64,000 nucleotides of DNA from Osmia lignaria lignaria (GCF_051020975.1 NC_135033.1:9823501-9887500); one strand, 5' to 3'. Shown: positions 24,133-36,672, counted from the stretch's first letter. Notes: a model not told the origin generated them from the sequence alone. Program-made: numbers and translations.

Positions 24133-24494
24133 AACTTCCGAATAGCTCCCACACCCGATTTTCTTGACTTTGATATATATTCAATATGACTCCTGAGTAA
24201 CATTCAATAGGTTTAAGTCGGCGATTATTGTTTATTCAAAAGTTATTAACAAAATAAGATCGATATATGCGTGGCAATATGGAAAAAGTCCCCGCACCCA
24301 ATCACCTTGTCTCCATAACATATATCAAGGTCAAGGTGATCGGGTGTGGGGGCTTTTCCCAAATTGCGGTGCATATGTATATCGATCTTTCTTTGTTAAT
24401 AACTTTTGAATAAACAATAATCGCTGACTTAAACATTTTGAATGTTACTCAGGAGGATGTCAAGAAAATCGGGTATGGGAACTATTCGGAAGTT
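24133..24494. mobile_element. Foldback (near-palindromic) element, 362 bp
   Basis: The ends are AACTTCCGAATAGCTCCCAC and, on the opposite strand from the right end, AACTTCCGAATAGTTCCCAT. The similarity continues inward through CCCGATTTTCTTGAC, the segment TAAGTCGGCGATTATTGTTT and GATCGATAT. It ends near a short centre at about 24300-24330, where CCCGCACCCAATCACCTTG faces CAAGGTGATCGGGTGTGGG. The whole element is two arms of roughly 165-180 bp with almost no loop and no coding capacity, typical of a foldback MITE just downstream of the ribokinase gene. Confidence 0.8.
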
Positions 24495-26279
24495 CAGCCA
24501 ACAGAATATGATACATTCAAGGATCGAAGGTTTCATTGTGAGGTTCAATTAAAAGTAATCTTGCTAATCTCAGTCGTTTAATTTGAAAACTAAATATAGA
24601 ATGATTCGTACTAGCATGATCTATTAATATGCAAAAGTTCTCCTTGTACATACGTAAGTATATTTATCGCGATACGAGGTGCGCCGGTAGAAAAACAAAA
24701 TGGAAAGTGAATTTGGTTGATCAAGGATATTCTAAGAATCATGTCACGAACGCAACATTGTTTCCCTATCCTCGGATTCAATGAAACGATCGTGAGGTGA
24801 TCTGTGTTATGTGTTTTTTTGCAAAAATTTTATCGATTTGAGAAGACGAAAAGTATGCAAGATTAATGAATATGTAAACTGTTCTTTTCTACCGAAATGA
24901 TTCTTTCCTTAGAATGGCTAAGGTGGGAATCTTCCTCGTGCGACATCCACTTGCCACACGAGTGTGACGCAGTCGACCCCGTGCCGTTACAAGCTGATAC
25001 AGTCGCGAGTGGGAGTGGACGCGTGTTCCCAGGGAATTCCCTGAAGCAGCACGCGAGTTGCGCCCGCACAGTGCGTGTGTTGCAACTTATCTCGTTTTCA
25101 CCATGAAAGTTACTCGCTCTTCGACGGTACAGGAAACAGGTCGTTCGAATTAAATAATTACAATTTTCCTCTGTATCATAACAGATTCCGACTATTTCGT
25201 TCGATGATTGTTATCGATCGATATTCGAACTCGGCGAATGAATCACCGGCGGATCCGTGGTAGATCAATCACGATCAACGCGGACGCCGCGCGATCCTCG
25301 GATATTTGTTCAATCGTAATAAATAATTCTATGGATAAAAGAATATAGAGAATATTTGCAATCTATGAAATGTAATAATTGAACTCCACTCCTATGGTAG
25401 CATATAATAAAATGGAATTTTGTTTCGTTGCGTATTCTCGAATGACATACGCTTTCCACTACCAAACGAATCGGATTTTTAGCGTATAGTCAAAGGGTTA
25501 ATTCGTTGAAATCGAATTACGCGTTTAATACCGTTGTAACTGCACAGAAACAAACGAACGGTATCTCCAACAATCACACCTGACGAACGTACGGATTCCT
25601 TGTCAATAAAGTTCAATTCGAATTTGATTCCGAAATGGTGGATATTTTTGGCGAGAACCAGTTTGTTGAGTTTTAAAAAATAAGCTAGAAGGAAATCTAC
25701 TTTGCGTTACGATGGAATAATTTCACAAATTAGAAGTATCAATCAGGGTCATAATGATATGTCGTTAGTGCGCGTACACAAAACTGTTATAACTATGTAG
25801 AAGAGTAACGTATAACGTGTAACGTAGTGTGACGTACAAATATAAATGAAGAAATGTAAAGTGAGTACTATCAGCTGTCAATTAAATAAATTAAGGAAAA
25901 AGATAGCTTGAACATCGAGCAAGAAGTTCCATCAGGTTGTGGATTGCGCTGAGATGAATAAATTACTTAACATCTACAAACGACGTTAACAATTAATATA
26001 TTATTCATTTTATTATACTTGTATTAATCTTTATTTGAATTATAGGGACGCAAATTTCCACTTATTAAGTCGATAACATGTGGTTCTATATGAAAGAAAT
26101 AGTACAGGTTTTTGAGCAAAAAGATATTGTATTTTATTAAATAAATGTATAAAAAGCAAGTAAATATCAATCGATCAGTTGTATATTAATTTCACCATTG
26201 AAAGATGATTGGTAAGAGTACAAAAAATATACCTTTATCACATTTATAGTCATGGAAGAGATTCACAGAAATATATATA

Positions 26280-26342
<63 letters not shown>

Positions 26343-26902
26343 ATATTATGTTTGATACATTGCTTCGCCGATAAAGCGCATAAACATTATTTTCATAATT
26401 ATCGTTAATTATATAATACATATTGCACGGGTATATTTGTCCGTGGAGTATCGAGTATTGAGCAAAACAAGATTTTCCCCGCTGTAATAGTACGTCACTG
26501 AGTATTTTTCACTCGTTCACTAACTTATAATGGTGATTGTCTTGCAACTGTGTTATAACATGGTATTACGACTATAGGTATCGTTGGAACAAATATCTTG
26601 TAAGTGAAACATTACTGTAACAGATTTAGGAACAAAAACGGTGGTGACTTACGACTACAGAGGAAACAATATGGTACTTAACGCGCTTAACCCTTAACAT
26701 TTGTCAAATGAAAGACTTGAAAAATAAGAAATTAAATTGAAACTGTCAAGGATCGAATAAAACCTAATCTAATCCTTAACTTAACAAATGTCTAATTTTA
26801 AATCGAATCGAGGGTTTTGAGTTTGGAGTTATTAGCCAACTATAATACTAATCTGGAATGTTAATCAATAAGTACTAAATATAAATAACACGCATAGCGG
26901 AA
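24495..26902. other. Intergenic DNA between ribokinase and the secreted-protein gene
   Basis: No gene is seen. The DNA is AT-rich apart from a CpG-richer patch at about 24900-25330. The open frames there overlap on both strands and lack support. An AAAT microsatellite lies at 26276-26344. Confidence 0.5.
26276..26344. repeat. (AAAT)n microsatellite
   Basis: About 16 uninterrupted tetranucleotide units of AAAT, preceded by a short TA run. Confidence 0.95.
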
Positions 26903-27340
26903 TTACGAATTAATATTATTAATACTGGTTTTATTGCTGCCATTGCGATTGTAAGCGCAGACACAACCAGTGAAGATCTCCATGCCTTCCTTCGAATTCT
27001 TTTTGTATATTATCTTGGAAGTTTGCAAGCACATGTACTGCGGCCGTTTCGTATCTGAGCAAGGTCGACTGAGATTCCTGCACTTGATGTCGTACAATTC
27101 TTCCATTTCGGCAAATCGATAATTACGTTTACTGACAGGTTCGACGACGTAAGTGCAACTTGACGTCTCCTGCAAGTCTTCCACCTTATAGGTATGTTGA
27201 TTATTCTTGAATTCATTCATTGTTAGGTTCTGTTTCTCTGATGGTTTGGCTTCTGAGTTCAGTTGTTTCTCCATGAAAGAGATCAGCAACACGCACAGGA
27301 AGGCTCCTTTGATAAGCGACAGGCTTTGGTTGGAACACAT
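26903..27340 (-). CDS. Small secreted six-cysteine protein, possibly cystine-knot type
   Basis: A single-exon frame of 145 aa starts at the ATG at 27340-27338 and ends in TAA at 26905-26903. Residues 8-22 (SLIKGAFLCVLLISF) form a hydrophobic core typical of a signal peptide, with likely cleavage soon after residue 30. The mature part has six cysteines: Cys62, 87, 94, 104, 126 and 128. The last two sit in GCVCAYN, an arrangement reminiscent of cystine-knot growth-factor-like ligands such as the Trunk/PTTH group. Family membership is inference. NxS/T sites for N-glycosylation occur at 38, 89, 133 and 136. The frame reads upstream without a stop to about 27370, but no earlier ATG exists in it. 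A TATA box and a CRE lie upstream. I see no introns, so a retrocopy is possible, but the frame is intact. Confidence 0.7.
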   Translation of the reverse strand: MCSNQSLSLIKGAFLCVLLISFMEKQLNSEAKPSEKQNLTMNEFKNNQHTYKVEDLQETSSCTYVVEPVSKRNYRFAEMEELYDIKCRNLSRPCSDTKRPQYMCLQTSKIIYKKNSKEGMEIFTGCVCAYNRNGSNKTSINNINS

Positions 27341-27502
27341 CTTCAGATTGCTTCTTCGATATTTGCACAAGCGTTTTGTACCTTAATTTGATGTTGGCGC
27401 ACAATTGTCTATTATTATATTATGTTAGACCGGAATGGACGGACTAGATGAGGTTTGGTCAAACTTCGATGATTGTTTGAGGATGAATGCAAAGCGTCCT
27501 GG

Positions 27503-27510
27503 CTTTTATA
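27503..27510 (-). promoter_or_regulatory. TATA box of the secreted-protein gene
   Basis: TATAAAAG on the minus strand lies about 163 bases upstream of the ATG. A start site 25-30 bases downstream would give a 5' UTR of about 135 nt. The match is perfect and well placed. Confidence 0.65.
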
Positions 27511-27629
27511 GTTTTAAGTAAAAGTGAACTCTTCCTCTCCCCATCATGGGATTTTTGATGATCATTGCGCGTAGGTTGATGCCACCGCATCTGTACCCCC
27601 TTCTACCTTTCTTATGTTCACCTTAGGTT

Positions 27630-27637
27630 TGACGTCA
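27630..27637. promoter_or_regulatory. CRE palindrome upstream of the secreted-protein gene
   Basis: TGACGTCA, the full CREB/ATF site, occurs about 120 bp upstream of the TATA box. With the TATA box it suggests inducible expression. Function is inferred from the motif only. Confidence 0.45.
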
Positions 27638-27640
27638 CCG

Positions 27641-29531
27641 GTAACTCATTTCCTCCTGTCTTCAGATGTCTGTACGTATTCTTAAATTGTATATAATTTA
27701 ACAGTATCATCCTGATTGAACTTCAGCGACAATTCACGGAGGTTACGGAGAAAGAGAAATGGCCGAAACGTCATCGGTGTGTATTCGCGGAAAACAGGAA
27801 AGCGAGGAACACGGGAAAGGCGTTTTATCCTTGCTAGCCTAGCCGCAATTCCTCACGGGGATGCCGCGCCGTCGATGATGGATAATCGTGTTACCACCTT
27901 CATGCAACTCCTTTTACTGTTTACGCAGCACCCTATTTCTTTCGTTTCTTTGTTACCACAGAAAGGTGAATAAAATTCGATTGCTTTCTTGTGTTAATCA
28001 TTGATTACTGGAGGATTAAAGTTCAATGCGCGTACAGATATTAATAATGGCTTCAAACGGTAGAAAGTCTAACGCATAAATGACATTTGTGATATATCAA
28101 TTTAAAGTTTAAAGTTTAATAAAAATGACTGTATGAACGTTTTATCGATATTCTTAATGGAGAAAATAAGTTCCCTTGAAAATCTTATTTAGCGCAATAT
28201 TTTGAAAATTATTCTTTGCAAATGATATTTTAATGAAATAAAAACACGAATAAATACAAAGTCTGTGCAGTCGTTATAAATGGAGACCGTCTTACGAGGA
28301 AATTTCCATCGATTTTATTCCACATTGTCGCTGGCCGGTGAAAAATATTTTCAATTAACGGCGCAGAGAGGCGAAGGTATCGATAGGAAGGAAGGGCGAG
28401 GGAGGGGAAACAGTTTTTCTGGTATCGGATTTCGAAAGAATAACGGCCGTTAAAGGGTTCATAACGAGCGGAAACACGAACGGCGTATTTCCCGCTTCTT
28501 TTGCGGCTCGGTACACTGAAATTTTATATTTTTCCCCGGTGCAAATAGGAACGCGAAACTTTCATATTTTTATCTTTTTTCTATTTTGTTACTGTTGTTT
28601 GCTTCTCTGGAGAGCTTCACCCTTGGTAGGTACAAGCTTCAATTAAAACTCCTGAAATATCGTTTATTATAATTTCCTTGAACAAAGGAAACTCATCGAA
28701 CAACTATTCCGTTTACAAACAGTAAATATTAGCAGAAACGAAAATGTTTCAATGTTTTTACTTAATTCTTCTAAAATATGCGGATGATATTCTGGCGATT
28801 TTACTATAAATAAATTATTACTCATCCATCAAGGATCAACGTACCATTAACTAGGAACGAGTTACCGTGTGCGATATGTCGATCGACGAGTGCGTCAAGA
28901 AAACTGTAAAATCGAAGTTAGGAAAGAAGGAAAAACCAAATACTTGACGCACTCGTCCTGGACTCATTTGAACGTTGGTAACGAGCACCTTACAACAGCA
29001 GGAGGATGGGGTGTGGACGATCGAGGTAATTGACAAAACGAACAGAACGATCGTAGAGGGAGAAAAAGGGAAACGGAAGGGGTGCCGTAAAACGTCTCGA
29101 CGAGCTACTTTAATTTCCGACCGGTTGAAAAAGTTGCTCGTCCGGCCTGTTTGATGGACATCGTCGCGTCGGCTCGCCACCGACGACACTCATTATGCGA
29201 ACAATCCCATTAGATTTAGTAATTAACCAACGATGGGTGCGATACTTGGCTCGCGAGATGGTCGACCATTATACCGGTTTCGGGGTTTCCGGCGATGAAT
29301 TTGCATAACTCTATATATTCTATATATTATGAAAGTCTAAATAGAACATACCATTGAAATTTATAGCAAATTAGTCACTATTAACATGTTTGTCATCTTT
29401 GAAATAGTGATTCAGAGAAAGTTTTGATGACAGTCGCTTAGTAGTATATCCACTTACATACCTCTTTCAGCCTGTTTTTTAACTTTTTGTGGTCGGTGTC
29501 ACTACAGAGATGACACTTCGCAAATGTCATA
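27641..29531. other. Intergenic DNA, no gene seen
   Basis: No frame with convincing coding character. Opposite-strand frames at 27716-27973 and 28851-29189 lack splice or promoter support. Composition shifts from AT-rich (28020-28260) to more CpG-rich (28310-28520 and 28850-29200). Confidence 0.45.
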
Positions 29532-29919
29532 GGGGCATTCCATGCGAAATCGGACACCTTTTGGAGCATCATGTCGGATATTGCTCAAATTTAGATTTCT
29601 TGTAGTTTCTAGTAATGTATAAACGTATCTCGAAGGATTTTAAAAAATTTTTACAGCTGTTTGAAATATAGTACTCACATTTTTTCAATAAATTATACAA
29701 CATATTTCAACAAACTGATAAAAGTGAGCGTTTAGAAACTTACAGTGGAGATATGGGAATACCTAATAAAAATTTTTCAATTAAAATAATTAAAATCCTT
29801 AAAATAATTAAAATCCGTCGAGACACGTTTATATATCACTAAAACCTACAACATATTTCAATTTGGGCAAAATCCCACATGGTGCTCCAAAAGGTATCTG
29901 ATTTCGCATGAAATGACCC
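29532..29919. mobile_element. Non-autonomous element with long terminal inverted repeats
   Basis: The left end GGGGCATTCCATGCGAAATC matches the reverse complement of the right end, GGGTCATTTCATGCGAAATC. Similarity continues for over 100 bp through CACCTTTTGGAGCA, TTTAGTGATATATAAACG-like and CTCGACGGATTTTAA-like segments. The roughly 160-bp AT-rich centre has no coding capacity. At 388 bp with arms of about 110 bp it fits a MITE. Several substitutions between arms suggest an old insertion. Confidence 0.8.
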
Positions 29920-30342
29920 ACAGAAGATTTATCATGATTTTATTATTCATGATCGTCCGACACGTCTCGAAAGAGCAATTGAGACATTTCGCATATCCCA
30001 CGCGTTATTTCACTATCGCGCAATATATTATTGATTCAGTGCAATATAAAATGATTCTGGAAAACTAAATATTCCCCGACTAGCTGTGGGGTACTCCCAG
30101 CAGAGAAATCTGCCGACCTCAAAGGGTTAATCATATTCAAATTAATTCGATAAGCAATGATAATTATCTTTGGATTGTTTCGACGTAAGATATAGAAAAT
30201 AACAGAATTCGCTCATTTATCGACAACTTTCTCTATTCAGTATTGAGATATCGATTCACTCACGCATTGTTACGCGTCCATCTATTTCGTCCTTTGATTT
30301 TCAAAATACGACGAGTTTATACCGCGAAATCAACCGACCGGT

Positions 30343-30505
30343 TGACGTCAACGGATACGCGTTGATCGGCTAATCAGATACCAATGGCGACGCGTTTTCT
30401 CTTTGACGTCAAGGAGCATACGCTTTACTCGTCGATTTAGGGTAAAATGTGTCCCGTTGCTTCTTTTTTCCTTTCCTTTCTTTCAGCTATTCATACTTGA
30501 CGTCA
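30343..30505. promoter_or_regulatory. Cluster of three CRE palindromes
   Basis: TTGACGTCA occurs three times, with TGACGTCA at 30343-30350, 30404-30411 and 30498-30505. An E-box CACGTG lies at 30517-30522. Three perfect 8-mers in 163 bp greatly exceed chance, so this is a likely CREB/ATF/bZIP-bound enhancer or promoter. The target gene is not known. Confidence 0.55.
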
Positions 30506-31457
30506 TCGATCGGTTTCACGTGAATCAAGGATTAACGAGCAACCGCGCAAGCAATCGAATGCTCGTGATAATAGAACGCTCTTATCCTCGTCCAGAATAA
30601 GAGAAACGCGCGTGCCAGCGATCACTTAACTATTTAGCCGGATAAAAACACGAAGAATTAAGCGGTACTCCCGCGTTTCATCGGGATCTCGTTTGTCTCG
30701 GATCTATTGAAAACCGGTTGACACCGGTGCATTGTAAGCAATCAATGCCGATGATAAATTTAATATCGAAAACCGTGATTTGATGAAGTTTATGGTATTT
30801 GCGCGCCCATTCAACCGGTATTGAAGCGGGCCCGTGCGGCAAATAAAAACTATTAGAACAAACGGGTCCTACACACGCGGGATATCGTTTCTCTTTTCTC
30901 TTTTTATCGTTGATGAAAAAGTGGATGAACAAGTGAAATGATAAATATGTATGAGACGCGTAACTTGGTCGCGTGGTAACTTTCTCCTCTTCAACTTGTT
31001 CGTTCCTACACAGGAACCCCTTCAATCTCTTTATTTTTACTCTCATTATTTCGCAACAGTACCAATTGTCCGACAAGCATCCCTCTAAAGATAGAACGTT
31101 GAAGAAAGAGTGGTGAAAATGAAACAAAAAAAGAAAAAAGTAAAAGCACTCGATTCATTGAGAGTAAAAACTCTCGAAGAGAAGAATCAGAATGAGGAGA
31201 GAACGATCGAATAACCGGCCTTGTAAGAGTAGAACGTTAAAGAAACAGCCACGCAAAGGAAGAAGAAAAACAGAAGTAGCCCATTCATCCGGAGTAGAAA
31301 CTTCAATACAGAAGGTTCTGCCGGTACCGTTGGCTCGTCCTAAAACCAGCCGGATGCTTGTTCGTAAGCGTGGCACGGGAATGATCGTTTAAGACGATTC
31401 CTTCGGAACGATGTCTCGGTGAAAAGAATCGATCGAATTCTATGGTGTTTGCCGATC

Positions 31458-31462
31458 GTCGA

Positions 31463-31495
<33 letters not shown>

Positions 31496-31496
31496 T
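31458..31496. repeat. (CGT)n microsatellite
   Basis: About 13 CGT/GTC trinucleotide units. Confidence 0.9.
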
Positions 31497-33357
31497 GGTG
31501 CAGCCAAGTGGCGAAGTCCAACAATTCCGTAGCTCTTTTTTCCCTCAGACAAGGCGATATAGCTAAGAGAAAAGGGGGGTGTAGGTGGAGGGTCGGTCAT
31601 GACCCAGCCGAAGCTCAGTAGGACGTAATCGTCCCTGAAGGGGATTTCGCATTTATCGTACACATCCACCCTCTCCCGATGGTCTCTCGCACAGTTCGAC
31701 GTACGAGCTACGAAACCGTACATGCTCCCTATGTCCGTATACACACGTGTGTACACACCATACGTATATACACACCTGTACATTTTTCGTTCGGTTGTAT
31801 AAGTGCACGTGCACGTCGACGACCACGTACTCGTGCAAGAAAAAGGCAACGGGGGTGAGAGCGAGGGTGGTAGGTACGTATTTCGAAGACTATCAATCAT
31901 TGGTAACCTGTAAAGGATCTAATTATCCTGGAGCTGACTGGGCTCCGTTCGCTGCACCCACCGCTCGTCTTGTCCACCCCCGGTTTGGTACCGGTCTCTC
32001 TCCCCTTCCTAGCTGGCTGATCCTCCGGCCTGTTCTACTCACCCCAGCCATCCCACCGGAGGCCACCCTTTTTCGCTCTAGCAACCACCCTTTTTCCACG
32101 ATAGAAGCGGCAACGAGCAAGCGAAAGAAAGATAGAGAGACTGGGTATATATACCGTTGGCAAGGGTGTTGGTGTGGGATGAAGACAGTAGACCGGTAGG
32201 ATGGGGCTAACCGAAGAAGAGAAAGAAAGAGAGAGAAAGAGGAAGGGTTGTTCGGAGACAGAGAGAACAGGGTGAAGAGAACGCGGTGGATGAAAAAAAA
32301 AAAAAAGAAAAAAAAAAGAAAAAGAGAGGAAGGAAGAGAGGAGAGAGAAAATTCGGTGTGTACGTGTTTGAGTGTATAAGAGCGTAAAGAGTGGCTCCCA
32401 CCTAGGGAAGAGAGGCTGGTGGTTGTGTGCCGGCTTTTTTTCGTACACGCCAGCATGTCTACCCGCGTGGCCTGGCCCCCTACCCCTCCCCCTCGCCCCC
32501 AGTGTACATGTGTGTGTGGCCAGGTGTATAATAGTGAGTGCGGGTAGTTGGTTAGGTGGCCCGGTCGATATATCAGGGCTCCGCTGCAGCTGTCTGTCAG
32601 GCTCGCGAACTCAGCGCTAGACGACTCGGGCTCGGGGTCTAGAGAAAAAACCGCTTCGTCTATCCTCTTCTCTTTCCCTCTTTTCCGCCGGTCCTCTGTT
32701 CACCAGCAGCCTCTTTCTTTCTGCCCCCGTCTCTATCTCCCTCTCTCACTCTCACTCCCCCTCCCTCCATCGCGCTTCCTCTTCTTCTTCTCTCTTTCAA
32801 CCATGTCCCACCTTTCCATGTCTCTTCCTCTTTTTCCCTCTTTCAACCCTGCTTCTGGGTAATTTTTCATCGTTGCAGCGGACGACAGAAGCGCCGCGAC
32901 GGCGGAGGCGGCGCTTCCGCATACAACTGCAACCCGACACTCACACGCGTCCACCCCTCGTGCCAGCTTGTGCACCTACACGGAGGGTGGTGCGCGCGAA
33001 CCGTTCACCCTCTTCAACGTGGAACCACACGACTATCGCGTGTGCACCCGCACAGACACGGGGTTAGAAGCACACAGATACACCGACACAAGTTTGCACC
33101 GGGTACAGTGGCACACGGTTGTTGGATATCGTCGGGGGATCAGGAAAATTTTTGGCTCGCCAAGAAATATACGAGCGAGGCTAGGTTTATGCGTTTTCTT
33201 TTTGGGGTCGCGTAGAGTTTCTCGGTTCCTCGGAGAAGTTCTAGGCCACTGAATCGCAATGTTTCTCCACGGAATCGGTGCGACTTTTCACTGTGTTGTT
33301 CCGTGAATGGGATAGAGTTTATGATCTCTTTCTGTTTGCAAAGGGTAGCATACCAAA

Positions 33358-33360
<3 letters not shown>

Positions 33361-33391
<31 letters not shown>
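33361..33391. repeat. Homopolymer of 31 G
   Basis: Thirty-one consecutive guanines, flanked on the left by GGA and on the right by ATGAAATC. It is by far the longest G run in the window. Confidence 0.95.
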
Positions 33392-33392
<1 letters not shown>

Positions 33393-35248
33393 TGAAATCT
33401 GGTTAAGGTGTTTGTCATTGCCGCGAAGCAAAGTTTTCTTTTCATCGTCTCGTTCTGATCTTGAACTACGAACCGAGTCGAGCACCTTTTTATCTTTGGA
33501 AATCCTGTAAAGGGTAGTTTTCTACAAGAGAGCAACAAATGGGCCAACCTTTTCAAATCGTCTCTTGATCGTCGTCGCTACCTTCTTTCTTTCTTTCTTT
33601 TCCCCCTTTGTTTTTAATTCATCGATGAAAATCGTTGACCAAGTAAATGACGGTTACCGTTGGCTCACGTGCAGTTAAGTGTAATTATCGTTTATCTACC
33701 ACCCCCCCTGTGAGGTCGCGGACCGCGAACGCGTAGCTAGATCGCAACTTTCAACTCGATAAGGAATATTAATCCCCTGCCGCCACGAGGAAACCGATTC
33801 GAACGGTGTTGCTCATATTTTTTCAAACTTTCATGACTATTTGCATTTTGCTTCTCGCGATTGTTGATGTTGCTTTAATGGTAATTAACTTTGTGTTTAA
33901 CTTTCGGATTGTTCCTTTGTTTCGTCCGTCTTTCCGTGTCTCGCTGAAACGCTGCTTTACGATCGGGGAGCTTCAGAATACCCGGCCAACTTTGGATACT
34001 TTTTTAATTCGATTCATTCAAATATTTTCAAACTTTTGCCTCGCGAATTGATTCCATTAACCCTGAAACTTTTCTATCGAAACCGACTAGGATTCACGAG
34101 TATATACTAAATTTCATCCCCTTATAAAATTCATGGAATGTTACAGGTAATTTAATCCATCGAAATGTTCTAACAAGGGATACAAACGATAATAACTTCG
34201 CCATCTGAATTTCTCCAACAAGTGATACGTATAGACGTGTTAACACGACGGGGATCTTTGCTAAGGGTGTTCCTGATAGGGGAGGATCTACTAGAAATCC
34301 CGTCAGAACTGAAAACAGCCGTCAAAGTAACGTCACAGGGAGTCTCGCTTTCGTTGTTTCATTCCCACGAGTCTCGACGCTTTGACACCGTTTCGCCGTC
34401 ATAAACATCACGAAAGTGAAGACGCTGCAAAAGTTCGAGGCGTTTGCAGTCGTCAATGAGGTATGCTGTGCACGCATACGTATACGCTTCTCAGTGGTAA
34501 CCACGTGGATCAACACACAAATAGGATGGACGTTTGCGCAAGTATTAGGGTGATTCTATGAAGAAGGGTGCAGTTGGTTCTGTATAGTGCACCTTACCCC
34601 TAGAAAGGTTAAGGGGAAGGCTTCTCGACCTCATCAGTTAGAAAACATCGAGGATGTATTACTTTTTTTATCTAGAAAAATTTTCAAAATATTCTTCATT
34701 TAAAAAAAATTAAAAAATTATAATTAATAATATCGTAATAGACTCGAATTTTTCCATGTTAAAAATAAATAAGATCTTAGGTGAGAGATCTTCTGTAATC
34801 CTACCACGTGTGTCTTATATCATTTCTAACATTACGTTGAAAACTAAAGTCTAAATGTATGTTTTTCTTGTTGAAAAACTTTTTAACTGCATGCGTTCGA
34901 ATACTTTCGTGAGCCACTGTAGGTAACCCTGCAAGCCCTCCACCCCCCTTCGTTCCACCACGACCACCCCTGGTGGTCCACCCCCTGACTACCACCCTCG
35001 TAGCCCCATCCTCTCATGGTTGCGAACCTCTCTAGGGGAAAAAGTAGGAAAAGAGTGGGGAGGATCGATTTTTACTGGGGCAACCGCCCTCCTGCATCAA
35101 CTACCCCTCCTCTCACATCCTGTACTTTCCTGAGCTAGCCATGCCATGCCCTGTCCCGGTCGTAATGCACCGTCTCCGCCCCGGCTAACACCCCCTTCAC
35201 CACCCACATTTATCCCACACCATCGCTACCTTCCAACCCTCTTCATTC

Positions 35249-35249
<1 letters not shown>

Positions 35250-35301
<52 letters not shown>

Positions 35302-35367
35302 ATCCTACCTTCGGTTCGTCCTCCACGTTTTATCTCTTCTGTTTTTTTTTTTTTTTTTTTTTTTTTT
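35250..35367. repeat. (CT)n microsatellite and T homopolymer
   Basis: CT dinucleotides at about 35250-35297 are followed by a run of about 27 T at 35341-35367. Together they create a long pyrimidine-only strand. Confidence 0.9.
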
Positions 35368-36672
35368 ATTCTACGAAAATATTCAAAAGAGTTTCGGATG
35401 ATGGTGCATGACGATCTTTTACCCTCGACGCTTGCCTTCCGGCTCGCGTCGCGATGCCACCCCCCTTCCTTTCGTTGAAGATGTTCGAAGAGAAGGGTTC
35501 ATCCGGAAACGATTTAACCCCGTTTAAGTGGCATCGACGAGCACGTCTGTTCGGATTTCTTCGATTTCCACTTCGGTTTTTTTATTTTTTTTTTTTTTTC
35601 ATTTTTATTTGGGGTTAGATGAACAGCGATAAGCGATCTTCGAACGCTTATCGGGTCGTTTTTATTTTCTTCTTTTAGTTTGTTGTTATACGCTGTTCTC
35701 GATTTTGTTTTTAATTTCGTCGCACGATCACGGGGGCGATTTAATTTCGAGTTAACGAGGTCGATGCTTAATTCGTCGCGCGAGGGTTAAACGGATTTTA
35801 ACGACGATCGTTGCCGAGTTGTCGGGACACGTTAAAAGGATAAGTGGATTTCCTCGTGGATAAGGGCGGTCGTAAACGCGTGTCAACGCACCGTGACCGT
35901 CGCGTCGTTTCAGACGTCTCGAGATTTTTATTTCTCCAATTGATTTCGCGTTTACGCGTTACGTTCTCGCGCTAAATCGTCTTCTATTCTTGCCTTTTTT
36001 ACGACCGCTTAAACCGCAACCGAGGACAATCTTGTTTGAACTAACAAATCTGTTTTTCTTCCGTTACTTTGTTCTTCTCATTTGTTTAAAAAGAGAAAAA
36101 CATAAATTTAGTAGAAAGGAGAATAAAGTTCGTTGGCCGATTAATTTCGATTTCTATAAATGGCGCTTTCCAAATGATAATGCTCCCTTGGAAAGTTATT
36201 CGAATCGAAAGTGGCATCGATTAACTTTGATGGGTAATCTTGTGAGGAGGTATCAAGGGACACATTGTCTTGGACTTTCCGTAGTAACGCGATCGAAAAG
36301 TTTTAGCAAGCCTCAAAATTCTCAACATCTGGCTGGAGATAATTGGTATGCTGGTAGGAACCGATAAACGACTTAAACTACTTACCAACTATTATGACCG
36401 GGTACGATAAGATGAGAGGAAGCTTCTCGGGGTTAACTTTTCAGTTTCCATGATAACAGCGACGATATCTCTTTCCGAGACCCATTTCGTTTGTATCGAT
36501 TGCCAATCTGAAAATGACCAATTATCCTTTTACATCATAACGAAGAAACAGTTTCCTTGTTTGTTAACCTACGACTGACTAACAAGTCGCAGGGATTTCC
36601 TGTTTTTCATCGCGACGTTGAGCTAATTGCGTAAACACACAATGCATATTCAACAATCTGTTTATCTTGTTC

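Larger units (their letters stand above)
30600..36660. other. Gene-poor stretch with low-complexity DNA
   Basis: No coding region could be supported. Contents: purine- and pyrimidine-rich tracts, CGT repeats (about 31458-31496), a pyrimidine-rich segment at 32660-32850, a 31-base G run at 33361-33391, CT repeats (35250-35297) and a T run (35341-35367). The 32520-32640 region resembles a CpG-rich core promoter but shows no clear TATA box or splice donor. Frames such as 31340-31900 minus and 31923-32456 minus are low complexity. Confidence 0.4.

Noticed and set aside
31340..32456. Minus-strand frames of 177-186 codons
   Set aside because: Ser/Phe/Thr-rich low complexity over CGT repeats and purine tracts, with overlapping open frames on both strands.
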